Assembly: GCA_910589595.1 (NCBI GenBank)
Contig: CAJUTM010000027.1
Location: 1 to 47,139 of the forward strand
Reading direction: 5' to 3'
DNA from: an uncultured Eubacterium sp.
Lineage (GTDB): Bacteria > Bacillota > Clostridia > Lachnospirales > Lachnospiraceae
Length of the DNA stretch: 47,139 bases
How positions within the stretch are numbered: position 1 is the stretch's first letter; the number at the start of each line of letters is the position of its first letter. The position numbers were made by a program, and so were the translations under genes. Under the pieces are notes generated by a model. The model saw only the letters and a program-made list of their open reading frames with translations, was not told where the DNA came from and ran no database searches. This document shows positions 8,732 through 17,341 of the stretch, one piece after another.

Positions 8732-10003
8732 CTATTTCACCGTAATGATACATTTCTTTTTCAAAGAACCATAAGTTACATAAATCTTAACTTTACCTTT
8801 CCGTTTTGCCTTTACTACACCTTTCCTACTGACGGTGGCAATCTTTTTATTTGAAGAGCGCCACTTCACCTTTTCCTGTATCCGCGACGGCGTTGCTTTT
8901 ACCCGAAGTTTATATTTTTTCCCCGCCCGCAACGTCTTTTTCTTTTTGTTCAGTGTCAGCTTACCGATTTTTTGTAAATAGCGCCGGATTTCCTTAGCAG
9001 CGCCGGAACGATATAAATCCGAATAGGAAAATAATACATATCCCTCGGTGTTGCCTGCACGTATTTTGTCAATTTGTTTTGCAAGATTATTCGAAGACTT
9101 CTTCCAGCCCAAATCATCGCTTAACGAATATCCGGCCTTATACAGAGCCAGACCGATATACATAGGCACATCTTTCGCATTAATTGCACGCCATGCCGCA
9201 AGACGTTCCGTAAAGAGCTTTGTTTTCTTTCCTGATAAAATATATTTGTCTGACCAGTATATCTGCGGAATGATATAGTCTACATAACCGCTTTTTGATA
9301 ACCATGTTTTGACATCGGCGCCGATTTTCTCACAGTAACTGATGTCTCCGGCCGGACTGATACCAAATTTTAATTTTGAACTTTTTGCCTTAACCGTCTG
9401 ATACACTTTTTTTACCATGGCGTTTACATTTTTCTTTCGCTCCGCTTTGGAAACTTTATTGTATTTCTTTTCATTTGTCGGATAGAAGTAATCGTCAAAA
9501 TGAATGCCGTCTACCGGATAACGGGTAATAATCTCCTGCACCTGCCGCACAATCCTGTCGGTCGTGGAAGCCGCTGCAGGGTTTAATACTTTCTTTTGTG
9601 AAATCCGATACGGATTCAACCATGCGTGAAATTTCAGTCCATATTTATGTGCAGAAGAAACAAGTATTTTCAAGGGGTCATAACGAAGCGCCTTTCCGGA
9701 TTTTGTTATATATCCCGACCACTTTACTATGGAAGAGGGATAAATGGCGTCGTCATGTGAACGGACATGAAAATAAACGGTATTACAGCCGCTCGCCTTA
9801 ATATTGGCAAATATGCGGTTGGCATTGGCACGAAATTGACTTTCCGTCTTATTCTTTAAACCCAGTTTTTCAAACTCAAAACAGGATACCCACACGCCTC
9901 TTGTAGATAAACTTCCCGCCTGTACTTCCTCGCCCTGACACCATGCACAGGCAATGGCTGTCATAACAACTGCTATCAATAAAACAAGTCTTCTGTTACG
10001 CAT
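8732..10003 (-). CDS. Secreted GHL10-type glycoside hydrolase-like protein with Ig-like domain
   Basis: The 423-residue product starts with a signal-type hydrophobic stretch after MRNRR. The central 320 residues match the GHL10/DUF187 TIM-barrel group of putative wall- or polysaccharide-acting hydrolases: RGVWVSCFEFEKLG, HAWLNPYR, VDGIHFDDYFYP and YIIPQIYWS are hallmark strings. The last 80 residues are Lys-rich and form a Big_2-type Ig-like fold (WRSSNKKIATVSRKGVV), which commonly binds or spaces surface proteins. The ATG at 10003 follows AAAGGAGTG; an earlier start at 10150 would run through the cysK coding region. It begins 17 nt after cysK ends, so it is probably cotranscribed. Substrate unknown. 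Confidence 0.8.
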   Translation of the reverse strand: MRNRRLVLLIAVVMTAIACAWCQGEEVQAGSLSTRGVWVSCFEFEKLGLKNKTESQFRANANRIFANIKASGCNTVYFHVRSHDDAIYPSSIVKWSGYITKSGKALRYDPLKILVSSAHKYGLKFHAWLNPYRISQKKVLNPAAASTTDRIVRQVQEIITRYPVDGIHFDDYFYPTNEKKYNKVSKAERKKNVNAMVKKVYQTVKAKSSKLKFGISPAGDISYCEKIGADVKTWLSKSGYVDYIIPQIYWSDKYILSGKKTKLFTERLAAWRAINAKDVPMYIGLALYKAGYSLSDDLGWKKSSNNLAKQIDKIRAGNTEGYVLFSYSDLYRSGAAKEIRRYLQKIGKLTLNKKKKTLRAGKKYKLRVKATPSRIQEKVKWRSSNKKIATVSRKGVVKAKRKGKVKIYVTYGSLKKKCIITVK

Positions 10004-10020
10004 CTTATTACACTCCTTTT

Positions 10021-10923
10021 CTATAATAAACCAGTGCTGAAATAACGCTCCATGCGGTCGGCTAAAACAGTCGCAATGCGAACATCCCTCCCATATTTTT
10101 TCGTTATTTCTTTTGCACTCCAGACATTGGCGCCGGAAGAAGTTCCGCAAAGCACCCCCTGTACCCTTGCCAGCTCTCTTGTCGTCGCAATCGCGTCCTC
10201 GTCTGTCACTTCAATAATATCATCAATTAAATCCGTATCGAGAACCGCAGGAATAAAGCCATCTCCGATTCCCTGAATGCTGTGCAGACCCGGCTCATGC
10301 CCCAACAACGCAGAAACATTCTTCGGCTCAACTGCCACAATTTTAATCTGAGGATTTTTTTCTTTTAAATACTTGCCGATTCCCTGTAAAGTACCTCCGC
10401 TTCCGAGCCCCGATACAAAGACATCAATCTTTCCCTCCATCTGTTCATACAGCTCCACCGCTGTCGTGCGATAATGGATGTCTGGATTGTTCGGATTTTC
10501 AAACTGCTGCGGCAAAAAGCAATTGCCAATCTCCTTTACCAGTTCCTCCGCCTTTGCCACAGAGCCGCCGATACTAAGCTCCGGCGGTGTGAGAACCAGC
10601 TCGGCACCTAACGATTGAATAATCTTTTTGCGCTCGTCGCTCATGTTCTCCGGCATAACGATAATGACACGATACCCTTTCCGTACGCCGACAAACGCCA
10701 GTCCAATTCCGGTATTGCCGGAAGTCGGCTCCACAATCGTCATACCAGATTTCAACACTCCCTGTTCTTCCGCTTTCTCCAACATGTTTTTGGCCACGCG
10801 GTCTTTAATGCTTCCCCCCGGATTCAAAAATTCCGCCTTGGCATAAATATTCATCCCCGTCGTTCCTTTTAAACTGACAAGCGGAGTATTTCCAATCAAA
10901 TCAATTACATTTTCATATATCAT
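10021..10923 (-). CDS. cysK: Cysteine synthase (O-acetylserine sulfhydrylase)
   Basis: The 300-residue protein is a PLP-dependent beta-replacement enzyme that makes cysteine from O-acetylserine and sulfide. The PLP lysine is Lys40 in NPGGSIKDR, the phosphate/substrate loop is PTSGNTG (66-72), and GSGGTLQG and CGTSSGAN also match. Length is typical. The ATG follows GAGGAACAAG. A promoter at 11011-11039 with an overlapping dyad suggests dedicated regulation. No serine acetyltransferase gene is present in the window. cysK/cysM distinction by eye is uncertain. Confidence 0.92.
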   Translation of the reverse strand: MIYENVIDLIGNTPLVSLKGTTGMNIYAKAEFLNPGGSIKDRVAKNMLEKAEEQGVLKSGMTIVEPTSGNTGIGLAFVGVRKGYRVIIVMPENMSDERKKIIQSLGAELVLTPPELSIGGSVAKAEELVKEIGNCFLPQQFENPNNPDIHYRTTAVELYEQMEGKIDVFVSGLGSGGTLQGIGKYLKEKNPQIKIVAVEPKNVSALLGHEPGLHSIQGIGDGFIPAVLDTDLIDDIIEVTDEDAIATTRELARVQGVLCGTSSGANVWSAKEITKKYGRDVRIATVLADRMERYFSTGLL

Positions 10924-11008
10924 CGCTCTTGTTCCTCGCCTTTACTTAATTTCTACTTATGATTACGCAGTCAATAATATGACGCCGCAATATCAAAAGA
11001 TTCAGCAA

Positions 11009-11039
11009 ACAGTTTACACTGTTTTTCCACAAATGTAAA
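11009..11039 (-). promoter_or_regulatory. cysK promoter with operator-like dyad over the -10
   Basis: On the minus strand TTTACA (11034-11039) and TAAACT (11011-11016) are 17 bases apart. The -10 is covered by an inverted repeat, ACAGT-4-ACTGT (11009-11022), which would suit a repressor. The start codon is about 85 bases downstream of the -10; I see no riboswitch in between. Confidence 0.6.
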
Positions 11040-11091
11040 GCGTCAGGCTCACGGTGTCAGGAAAATGCGTTTCATCATTTGCAGCAATATT

Positions 11092-12822
11092 TTACCACTG
11101 TGCATCAAATAGCTGTCGATAAAAGCCACCCTGTTGCAGAAGTTCTTCATGGCTTCCCTGCTCTATTATTTTACCATCTTTCATCACTAATATAACATCC
11201 GCTTCCTGTATCGTTGACAAACGGTGCGCTACGATAAAACTCGTACGTCCCGCCATCATTTTCCGGAACGCGCGCTGAATACGGATTTCCGTACGCGTGT
11301 CAATCGAAGAAGTCGCTTCATCCAAAATGAGCATGGGCGGCAGGCAGAGCATTACGCGGGCAATGCACAAGAGCTGCTTCTGACCGGCAGATAGACTTCC
11401 TCCATCCTCGCCAATGAGCGTATCATAGCCTTGTGGCAAACGTTTGATAAAACTGTGTGCATGACTCGCTTTCGCTGCCTCCACTATCTCTTCCTCGGAC
11501 GCCTCCGGTCTTCCCATCGCGATATTTTCCCGCACTGTTCCCTTTTTCAGCCATGTCTCCTGTAGTACCATTCCATAATTTTCACGGAGACTCTCCCTCG
11601 TAATCTGTCGGATGTCACGCCCGCTCACGCAGATTTCTCCTCCGTTTACATCATAAAAACGCATTAAGAGATTAATCAGCGTAGTCTTACCGCACCCCGT
11701 CGGCCCGACGATAGCCACGCGTTGTCCGGTGGCAACTCTCATATTAAAATTTTCAATCAGAGACTGCTGCGGTTCATAAGAAAAGGATACATTGTTTATA
11801 TCCACAGTGCCGTCCGCTTTCTCCAGTACGAGTGCATCTTCGGTATCCGGAGTCTCACTCTCCTGTTCAATAAGCTCCAACACTCTTCCGGCACAGGCAA
11901 TGGCATTTTGCAATTCTGTGACTACGCCGGATATTTCATTAAATGGTTTTGTATACTGGTTGGCATAACTTAAAAAGCAGGACAGCTGGCCGACAGATAT
12001 ACCGCCGCGCACCGCATAGAACGCACCGAACACACCGACACTCGCATAGACCAGACTGTTGACAAAACGGGTGGACGGATTCGTAATTGAGGAAAAGAAG
12101 ATGCCCTTGAGGGAACAGGCGCGCAGCCGCTCATTAATTTCATCGAAGCGTTTCTGTGCATCCTCTTCGTATCCAAACGCCTGCACCACTTTCTGATTGC
12201 CAATCATTTCTTCGATAAAGGCCGTCTGTTCGCCTCTTGTCTCCGACTGCAAAAGAAACATCTGATACGTTCTCTTGGCAATAAAACTCGCCACAAAGAG
12301 AGACACCGGCGTGACTACGACAACGACAAGCGCTATCGGCACGCTGATACTAAGCATAAAGCCAAGCGTTCCCAATATAGTAATTAAACCGGTAAACAAC
12401 TGGGTAAATCCCATCAAAAGCCCATCTGCAAACTGGTCGGCATCGGCAATGACCCGACTCACGACCTCGCCATAAGAATGGCTGTCTATATAGCGGAGCG
12501 GCAGCTTTTGGATTTTGGCAAACGCATCATCGCGAATATCCCGTACGACGCTATAAGTAATTTTATTATTGCACACATTCATCAGCCATTGTGCCACTAC
12601 CGTCACCCCGATGGCAAAGGCAATCTTTTTACAGATGGAAAAAACAGCGGAATAATCAACGTTACCCTTTCCCACAATATAATCTATCGCATTACCGGTC
12701 AGTATCGGAATGTAGAGAGTAAGCGCTACCGTCACCACAGCCAAAATTAATGATAATACAAGAAAGAAGCAATATTTCCTTATATAACGCAGTACTTTGC
12801 GTATTGTCTCCTTTTGTGTCAT
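11092..12822 (-). CDS. ABC exporter half-transporter (active-site partner of a heterodimer)
   Basis: The 576-residue half-transporter has six membrane helices (about 15-300) followed by an ATPase domain with Walker A GPTGCGKTT, Walker B MLILDEATSS with the catalytic Glu, and an H-loop AHRLST. Its signature motif reads LSAGQ rather than LSGGQ. The start codon abuts the stop codon of the preceding ABC gene (TAGATG), so the two are translationally linked. Together they look like a heterodimeric multidrug- or peptide-type exporter (LmrCD, TM287/288 pattern) with one working and one degenerate ATP site. It is the last gene of the five-gene exporter operon. Substrate unknown. Confidence 0.88.
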   Translation of the reverse strand: MTQKETIRKVLRYIRKYCFFLVLSLILAVVTVALTLYIPILTGNAIDYIVGKGNVDYSAVFSICKKIAFAIGVTVVAQWLMNVCNNKITYSVVRDIRDDAFAKIQKLPLRYIDSHSYGEVVSRVIADADQFADGLLMGFTQLFTGLITILGTLGFMLSISVPIALVVVVVTPVSLFVASFIAKRTYQMFLLQSETRGEQTAFIEEMIGNQKVVQAFGYEEDAQKRFDEINERLRACSLKGIFFSSITNPSTRFVNSLVYASVGVFGAFYAVRGGISVGQLSCFLSYANQYTKPFNEISGVVTELQNAIACAGRVLELIEQESETPDTEDALVLEKADGTVDINNVSFSYEPQQSLIENFNMRVATGQRVAIVGPTGCGKTTLINLLMRFYDVNGGEICVSGRDIRQITRESLRENYGMVLQETWLKKGTVRENIAMGRPEASEEEIVEAAKASHAHSFIKRLPQGYDTLIGEDGGSLSAGQKQLLCIARVMLCLPPMLILDEATSSIDTRTEIRIQRAFRKMMAGRTSFIVAHRLSTIQEADVILVMKDGKIIEQGSHEELLQQGGFYRQLFDAQW

Positions 12823-14550
12823 CTAGCGCGCCCCCTTTCCGTATTGGGATTCATAAATTTCCCTATATACTTCGCAGCTATCAATGAGCTGCTCATGCGT
12901 TCCCTGTCCGTCCACAAGGCCATCTTCCAGCACAAGAATCGTATCGGCATTGCGAACCGAGGCAGCGCGCTGTGATACAATAAATAAAGTCATTCCGGTA
13001 AGTTCTTTGCGAATAGCTTCCCGCAGCCTTGCGTCGGTCACATAGTCAAGCGCAGACGCGCTGTCATCCAAAATCAGTATTTCCGGCCGTCTCACTAATG
13101 CGCGCGCAATAGCTAGGCGCTGTTTCTGGCCTCCCGAGAAATTGCGTCCGTCCTGCTCAACCGGTTCGTCAAGTCCTCTGGCCTTTCCTTTTACAATGTC
13201 CTCCGCCTGGGCAATCCGCAGGGCAGTCCACATCTCCTCCTCTGTGGCGTCTTTCTTTCCCCACAAAAGATTGCTGCGTATCGTTCCCTTAAAGAGAACC
13301 GATTTCTGCAGTACAATCCCTACTTTTTCCCGCAGCTTTTTGAGTTTCCACTCCTGAACGGAGAGTCCGTCTATCAAAAGCGTTCCCCCCGTAATATCAT
13401 AAAAACGCGGGAGCAGGTGTACAAGAGAAGTCTTTCCCGAACCGGTACCACCGATTACTCCGATTGTCTCCCCCCGCTTTACTTTCAAATCAATATGAGA
13501 GAGCGAATCTTCCGACGCATTCGGATAAGCGAGCGACACATCGTCGAATTCGACAATCCAATCCGCCTGCGTCATGGCCTCGGCCGTATGTCCTGTCTCC
13601 ACAAGAGCGGACTTCCGCTCGAAAACTTCCTGAATCCGGTTGCCGCAGGCAACTGCCTTATTTACATTGACAATCAGGTTTGCCAATTTTACAAGCTCAA
13701 TCAAAATCTGCGACATATAATTAACGAGTGCGACAACCTCTCCCTGTGTAATCCAGCCGCCGTCCACATGGATTGCACCAATCCAGAGAAGAAAAATGAC
13801 GGAGCCGTTAATAATAATATATGTGATTGGATTCATCAGGGCGGCAATTCGTCCTACCGTCATCTGAATTTTGTTGAGCTGCTGGTTTTCCTCTTTAAAA
13901 CGGGCCTGTTCTTCGCCCTGCTTATTAAACGCACGAAGAACTCTGGCTCCCGTCAGGTTTTCTCTCGTTCTGCCGAGCAGACAATCCAGAGCGGCCTGCA
14001 CTCTTTTATAGAGAGGAATGCTCAAAAGCATGACGCCAAAAACGACAAGCGACAGAAGCGGTATGGCAACAACAAAAATGAGCGCCGCTTTCACATCAAT
14101 GGTAAATGCCATTATCATTGCCCCAAAAACAATAATCGGTGAACGCAGGAACAGGCGCAGAACCAGATTTACTCCGGCCTGCACCTGATTGACATCGCTT
14201 GTCATACGGGTAATCATCGTCGCGGAACCGACCTCATCCATATCCCCAAACGACAATTTCTGTATGTGCGCAAATAGTTCTTGTTTTAATTTGGCAGAAA
14301 AACCTACCGCCGCTTTTGCGGCAAAATACTGGGCAGTCAGCGATGCCGTCAGACCGACAAGTGCCAATAAAACTAACACGCCACCCATTTTCACAATATA
14401 TCCGCTATCCCTGCCGGCAATTCCCACATCAATAATCGCCGCCATGACTAGCGGCACAAATAATTCAAACGAGGCTTCCAGCAGTTTAAATAAAGGCGCT
14501 AAAACAGATTCTTTCCGATAACTTTTCAAAAAACGCAGTAATTTTTTCAT
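12823..14550 (-). CDS. ABC exporter half-transporter (degenerate-site partner)
   Basis: The 575-residue protein has six membrane helices and an ATPase domain with Walker A GGTGSGKTS and signature NFSGGQKQR. In Walker B the catalytic glutamate is replaced: ILILDDSASALD instead of DEATS. That substitution marks the non-hydrolysing site of heterodimeric exporters, and the neighbouring half-transporter has the intact Glu. The ATG at 14550 is preceded by GGAGGAAGAC; the upstream alternative at 14592 would overlap the previous gene. Spacing to the upstream exporter is 19 nt. Substrate unknown; a drug or lipid-like compound is plausible for the family. Confidence 0.88.
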   Translation of the reverse strand: MKKLLRFLKSYRKESVLAPLFKLLEASFELFVPLVMAAIIDVGIAGRDSGYIVKMGGVLVLLALVGLTASLTAQYFAAKAAVGFSAKLKQELFAHIQKLSFGDMDEVGSATMITRMTSDVNQVQAGVNLVLRLFLRSPIIVFGAMIMAFTIDVKAALIFVVAIPLLSLVVFGVMLLSIPLYKRVQAALDCLLGRTRENLTGARVLRAFNKQGEEQARFKEENQQLNKIQMTVGRIAALMNPITYIIINGSVIFLLWIGAIHVDGGWITQGEVVALVNYMSQILIELVKLANLIVNVNKAVACGNRIQEVFERKSALVETGHTAEAMTQADWIVEFDDVSLAYPNASEDSLSHIDLKVKRGETIGVIGGTGSGKTSLVHLLPRFYDITGGTLLIDGLSVQEWKLKKLREKVGIVLQKSVLFKGTIRSNLLWGKKDATEEEMWTALRIAQAEDIVKGKARGLDEPVEQDGRNFSGGQKQRLAIARALVRRPEILILDDSASALDYVTDARLREAIRKELTGMTLFIVSQRAASVRNADTILVLEDGLVDGQGTHEQLIDSCEVYREIYESQYGKGAR

Positions 14551-14569
14551 GTCTTCCTCCATCGGGCCG

Positions 14570-16765
14570 TCAGACACCCGCCACCTCACCACGCTGCATT
14601 TCCAACTGCGCTTTCACCAGTCGGTAATACATTCCTTTCTTTGCCAGCAATTCCTCATGAGAACCAATCTCGGCAATCTGATGTCCGTCAATGACAATCA
14701 GACGGTCAGCATTTTGTAATGTTGACAGGCGGTGGGCAATCGCAAAGGTTGTGCGGCCATTTGTCAATCTCTCCAATGCCTGTTGTATCATAAATTCACT
14801 CTCCGTGTCAAGACTTGCTGTCGCCTCATCTAAAATCAACAATTTCGGTTTGTTCAAAATGGCGCGCGCGATTGCGATACGCTGGCGCTCTCCGCCGGAC
14901 AAACTAAACCCTTTCTCACCGACATAAGTATTATATCCATCCGGCGTCTTTGATATAAATTCATGTGCATTTGCCATCTTAGCCGCCAAGATTACCTCTT
15001 CATAAGAAGCATCCGGCTGCGAAAAACGGATATTGTTCAAAATCGTTCCCGAAAAAAGGAATGTCTCCTGTAACACAACGCCGATTTGCCTGTGGAATTT
15101 ATCAGACTTAATTTCCTTGATATCGTGTCCATCGATGAGCAAATGACCGTCGTCTACTTCATAGAGACGCATAATCAGGTTGATTAGCGTCGATTTTCCG
15201 GTTCCCGATGCGCCTACAATACCAATCATCTCCCCCTTGCGGATAGACAAATTCAAATCTTCCAGCACCGGCTGGTACGATTTGTAGCCAAACGTTGCGT
15301 GACGGAACTCTATCTCTCCCTGCAAATCCAATTCTACCGGCTGTTCCACATCTTCGATAAAAGGCTCCTGCGCCAATACATCGTTAATTCTCTCCATACT
15401 GCTGATAAGGCCCATCAATTCTCTCGGTATGCTTGTCATCCAGTTCAGATACATATATAAGAGCTGGGTGTAAGTGACAAACTGCAGCAGTTCTCCCGTT
15501 GTCATCGTTCCTTTAAAGACGTCCAGACCGCCAAAGTAAATGACAAGAAAAACACCCGCTCCCATAAGTAAGCTCACCATCGGCATAAAAACTGCCCAAA
15601 ACACTTCATTTCTCGTCTGAACACGGCAGTACTCATCCGCAAGGTGGTCAAACTTTACACGCTCCGCCTCTTCCTTTCCGTAAGATTTGACAACACGCAT
15701 TCCCGATATTACATCCTGAAGATTACTGTTGACATCATCATCCTTTTTCATTTGCAGATGAAAACGCCGGTGAATACTCTTGCGGAACGCATAGGTCGTA
15801 AAAACTGCCAGCGGAATAAAAATAAACGTCAGTAACGCCAATTTGACATTGAGCGCAAGCATAAAAATAATATCACACAGGAAAATGAAACATACCGTGA
15901 ACATATTACAAAATGTCCGCTCCATAAAATCGCGTATCCGTCTCGTATCATACATAATCCGGTTCATCAATTCCCCCGGACGGCGGTCATTAATGAAACT
16001 GAGTGAAAGAATTTGTATTTTGGCAAATAGCTGCTCCCGCAAATCTTTGGAAATCGTTGCACCCAACACAGTGCAATAGTAACTTTTCAAAATATTGATA
16101 ATGACAATTCCCACACTGAGGGCAAACATAATTCCAAGGCAGGTAAAAGCAACGCCAATCCCCCCGTTCCCTTTCGTCAGCACATCATCGACCAGCCGTT
16201 TCTGCACTTCGGGATTGAGAAGCGTCACAACCGCCGCCATTACCATCAAAAAAATAATACCATAAAATTTTCTTTTATACGGGCGCGCCATCTTCAAAAA
16301 CGTGCGCCAGAAACCGCCCTCTTTGGAGCAGTGCGGACAATATCTTGTTCCGGGAATCGCCCGTCCGCAATCCGGACATATCTTCTCATACTCCGAACTG
16401 ACAACCTCTTCTGTCCTCCCCCGCGTCAGAATGTGAATCCCTCTGGCAATATACGCATAACGAGATAAATGTTTTGCCGAATAATGAACGACATACTGCA
16501 TCACTCCCTCATATTCGAGTACGAGAATGCCCCCTCCGATTTTGGCTTCTGCTTTGACGTGACGGCATTTGGCAATTTCATATGTTTTCGCCAGTCTTCC
16601 CGAACGAAACAAAAGCAGCCGCTTTGTCGTCACCACAAAATAGGAGTCCGCTAACCAACTGCCATCTTCCGCAATGTCAAACGGAACCGCATAGTACAGC
16701 CGCTCCTCTTTTCCCAAAACGATTTGCTCTTCTACCTCTTTCGGCAGCTCATATTTTAATATCAT
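14570..16765 (-). CDS. ABC exporter with N-terminal PH-like domain and zinc ribbon
   Basis: The 731-residue protein is longer than a normal half-transporter because it begins with about 125 residues of soluble beta-rich sequence (YFVVTTKRLLLFRSG resembles bacterial PH-like domains), then a zinc ribbon with Cys130, Cys133, Cys143 and Cys146 (CPDC...CPHC). Six membrane helices follow, then an ATPase domain with GASGTGKST, LSGGERQR and LLILDEATASLD. The last two motifs are intact, so it may work as a homodimer or with the similar 788-residue exporter. The start at 16765 lies after GGGGGATAGT. It sits between the DUF1854 gene and the heterodimeric pair. The cytosolic domain and ribbon probably sense or bind a partner; this is inference. 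Confidence 0.85.
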   Translation of the reverse strand: MILKYELPKEVEEQIVLGKEERLYYAVPFDIAEDGSWLADSYFVVTTKRLLLFRSGRLAKTYEIAKCRHVKAEAKIGGGILVLEYEGVMQYVVHYSAKHLSRYAYIARGIHILTRGRTEEVVSSEYEKICPDCGRAIPGTRYCPHCSKEGGFWRTFLKMARPYKRKFYGIIFLMVMAAVVTLLNPEVQKRLVDDVLTKGNGGIGVAFTCLGIMFALSVGIVIINILKSYYCTVLGATISKDLREQLFAKIQILSLSFINDRRPGELMNRIMYDTRRIRDFMERTFCNMFTVCFIFLCDIIFMLALNVKLALLTFIFIPLAVFTTYAFRKSIHRRFHLQMKKDDDVNSNLQDVISGMRVVKSYGKEEAERVKFDHLADEYCRVQTRNEVFWAVFMPMVSLLMGAGVFLVIYFGGLDVFKGTMTTGELLQFVTYTQLLYMYLNWMTSIPRELMGLISSMERINDVLAQEPFIEDVEQPVELDLQGEIEFRHATFGYKSYQPVLEDLNLSIRKGEMIGIVGASGTGKSTLINLIMRLYEVDDGHLLIDGHDIKEIKSDKFHRQIGVVLQETFLFSGTILNNIRFSQPDASYEEVILAAKMANAHEFISKTPDGYNTYVGEKGFSLSGGERQRIAIARAILNKPKLLILDEATASLDTESEFMIQQALERLTNGRTTFAIAHRLSTLQNADRLIVIDGHQIAEIGSHEELLAKKGMYYRLVKAQLEMQRGEVAGV

Positions 16766-16798
16766 ACTATCCCCCATTCCGAAGTTTACATAACACTC

Positions 16799-17341
16799 CT
16801 ATAAGAACAAGTCCAATTTGCGCTGCTCCTTTTGTGTCAGGGCAAAAACATCACGAATCTCAAAACGGTTCTCGTCCAAATCCGTAATCAGCAGACGGCT
16901 GTCGGACAGACGGACTACCGCGTTCCCTCCCATATTAATCGTAAACCGGCATTCTCCGCGGTCGGTCAGAACATAAAAATAGGCATAGCCATATTCGTCT
17001 TTAATATCAATAATTTTTTCAATTACCGGAGTAAAATAATGCAAATTCAACTGCTCTTCCAACATCTCTCTTGTTTCCTTACCCATCTCTTTGAGATTGG
17101 CGATAACGCCTATCTCTTTCGAGCGCTCTTCCACCGTACGGATGGAAATAAATTGGTCTGGCTCCGTAAATGGAAACAGGCGAATCACCTGTACCCGCTC
17201 CCATACTTTGTCATCATATTGCAAACGGACAAATCCTCCCTCTGTTCGGGAGAAAACCGCATTTTCTTTTGTCAGATAGTGCAGGGACGTCATTTCCCCG
17301 ACTTCCTGCTCCATCTGAAGAATCGTCGCATTATCTTTCAT
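16799..17341 (-). CDS. DUF1854-family protein
   Basis: The 180-residue soluble protein matches what I know of DUF1854: a run of beta strands with DKVWERVQVIRLFPFTEPDQFISI near residue 45 and DIKDEYGYAYFYVLTDRG near 115. DUF1854 is encoded beside ABC exporters in several phyla, including proteobacterial cyanophycin loci, but its function is unknown. The ATG at 17341 follows GGGAGGTAGTGAG; it overlaps the last 11 bases of the 788-residue exporter gene, indicating translational coupling. It lies between the two zinc-ribbon exporters, so it may be a regulatory subunit of one or both. No membrane segment or enzyme motif seen. Confidence 0.8.
   Translation of the reverse strand: MKDNATILQMEQEVGEMTSLHYLTKENAVFSRTEGGFVRLQYDDKVWERVQVIRLFPFTEPDQFISIRTVEERSKEIGVIANLKEMGKETREMLEEQLNLHYFTPVIEKIIDIKDEYGYAYFYVLTDRGECRFTINMGGNAVVRLSDSRLLITDLDENRFEIRDVFALTQKEQRKLDLFL

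Noticed and set aside
13417..14142. Plus-strand open frame opposite the ABC exporter
   Set aside because: Antisense to a conserved ABC half-transporter with full motifs; no family features of its own.
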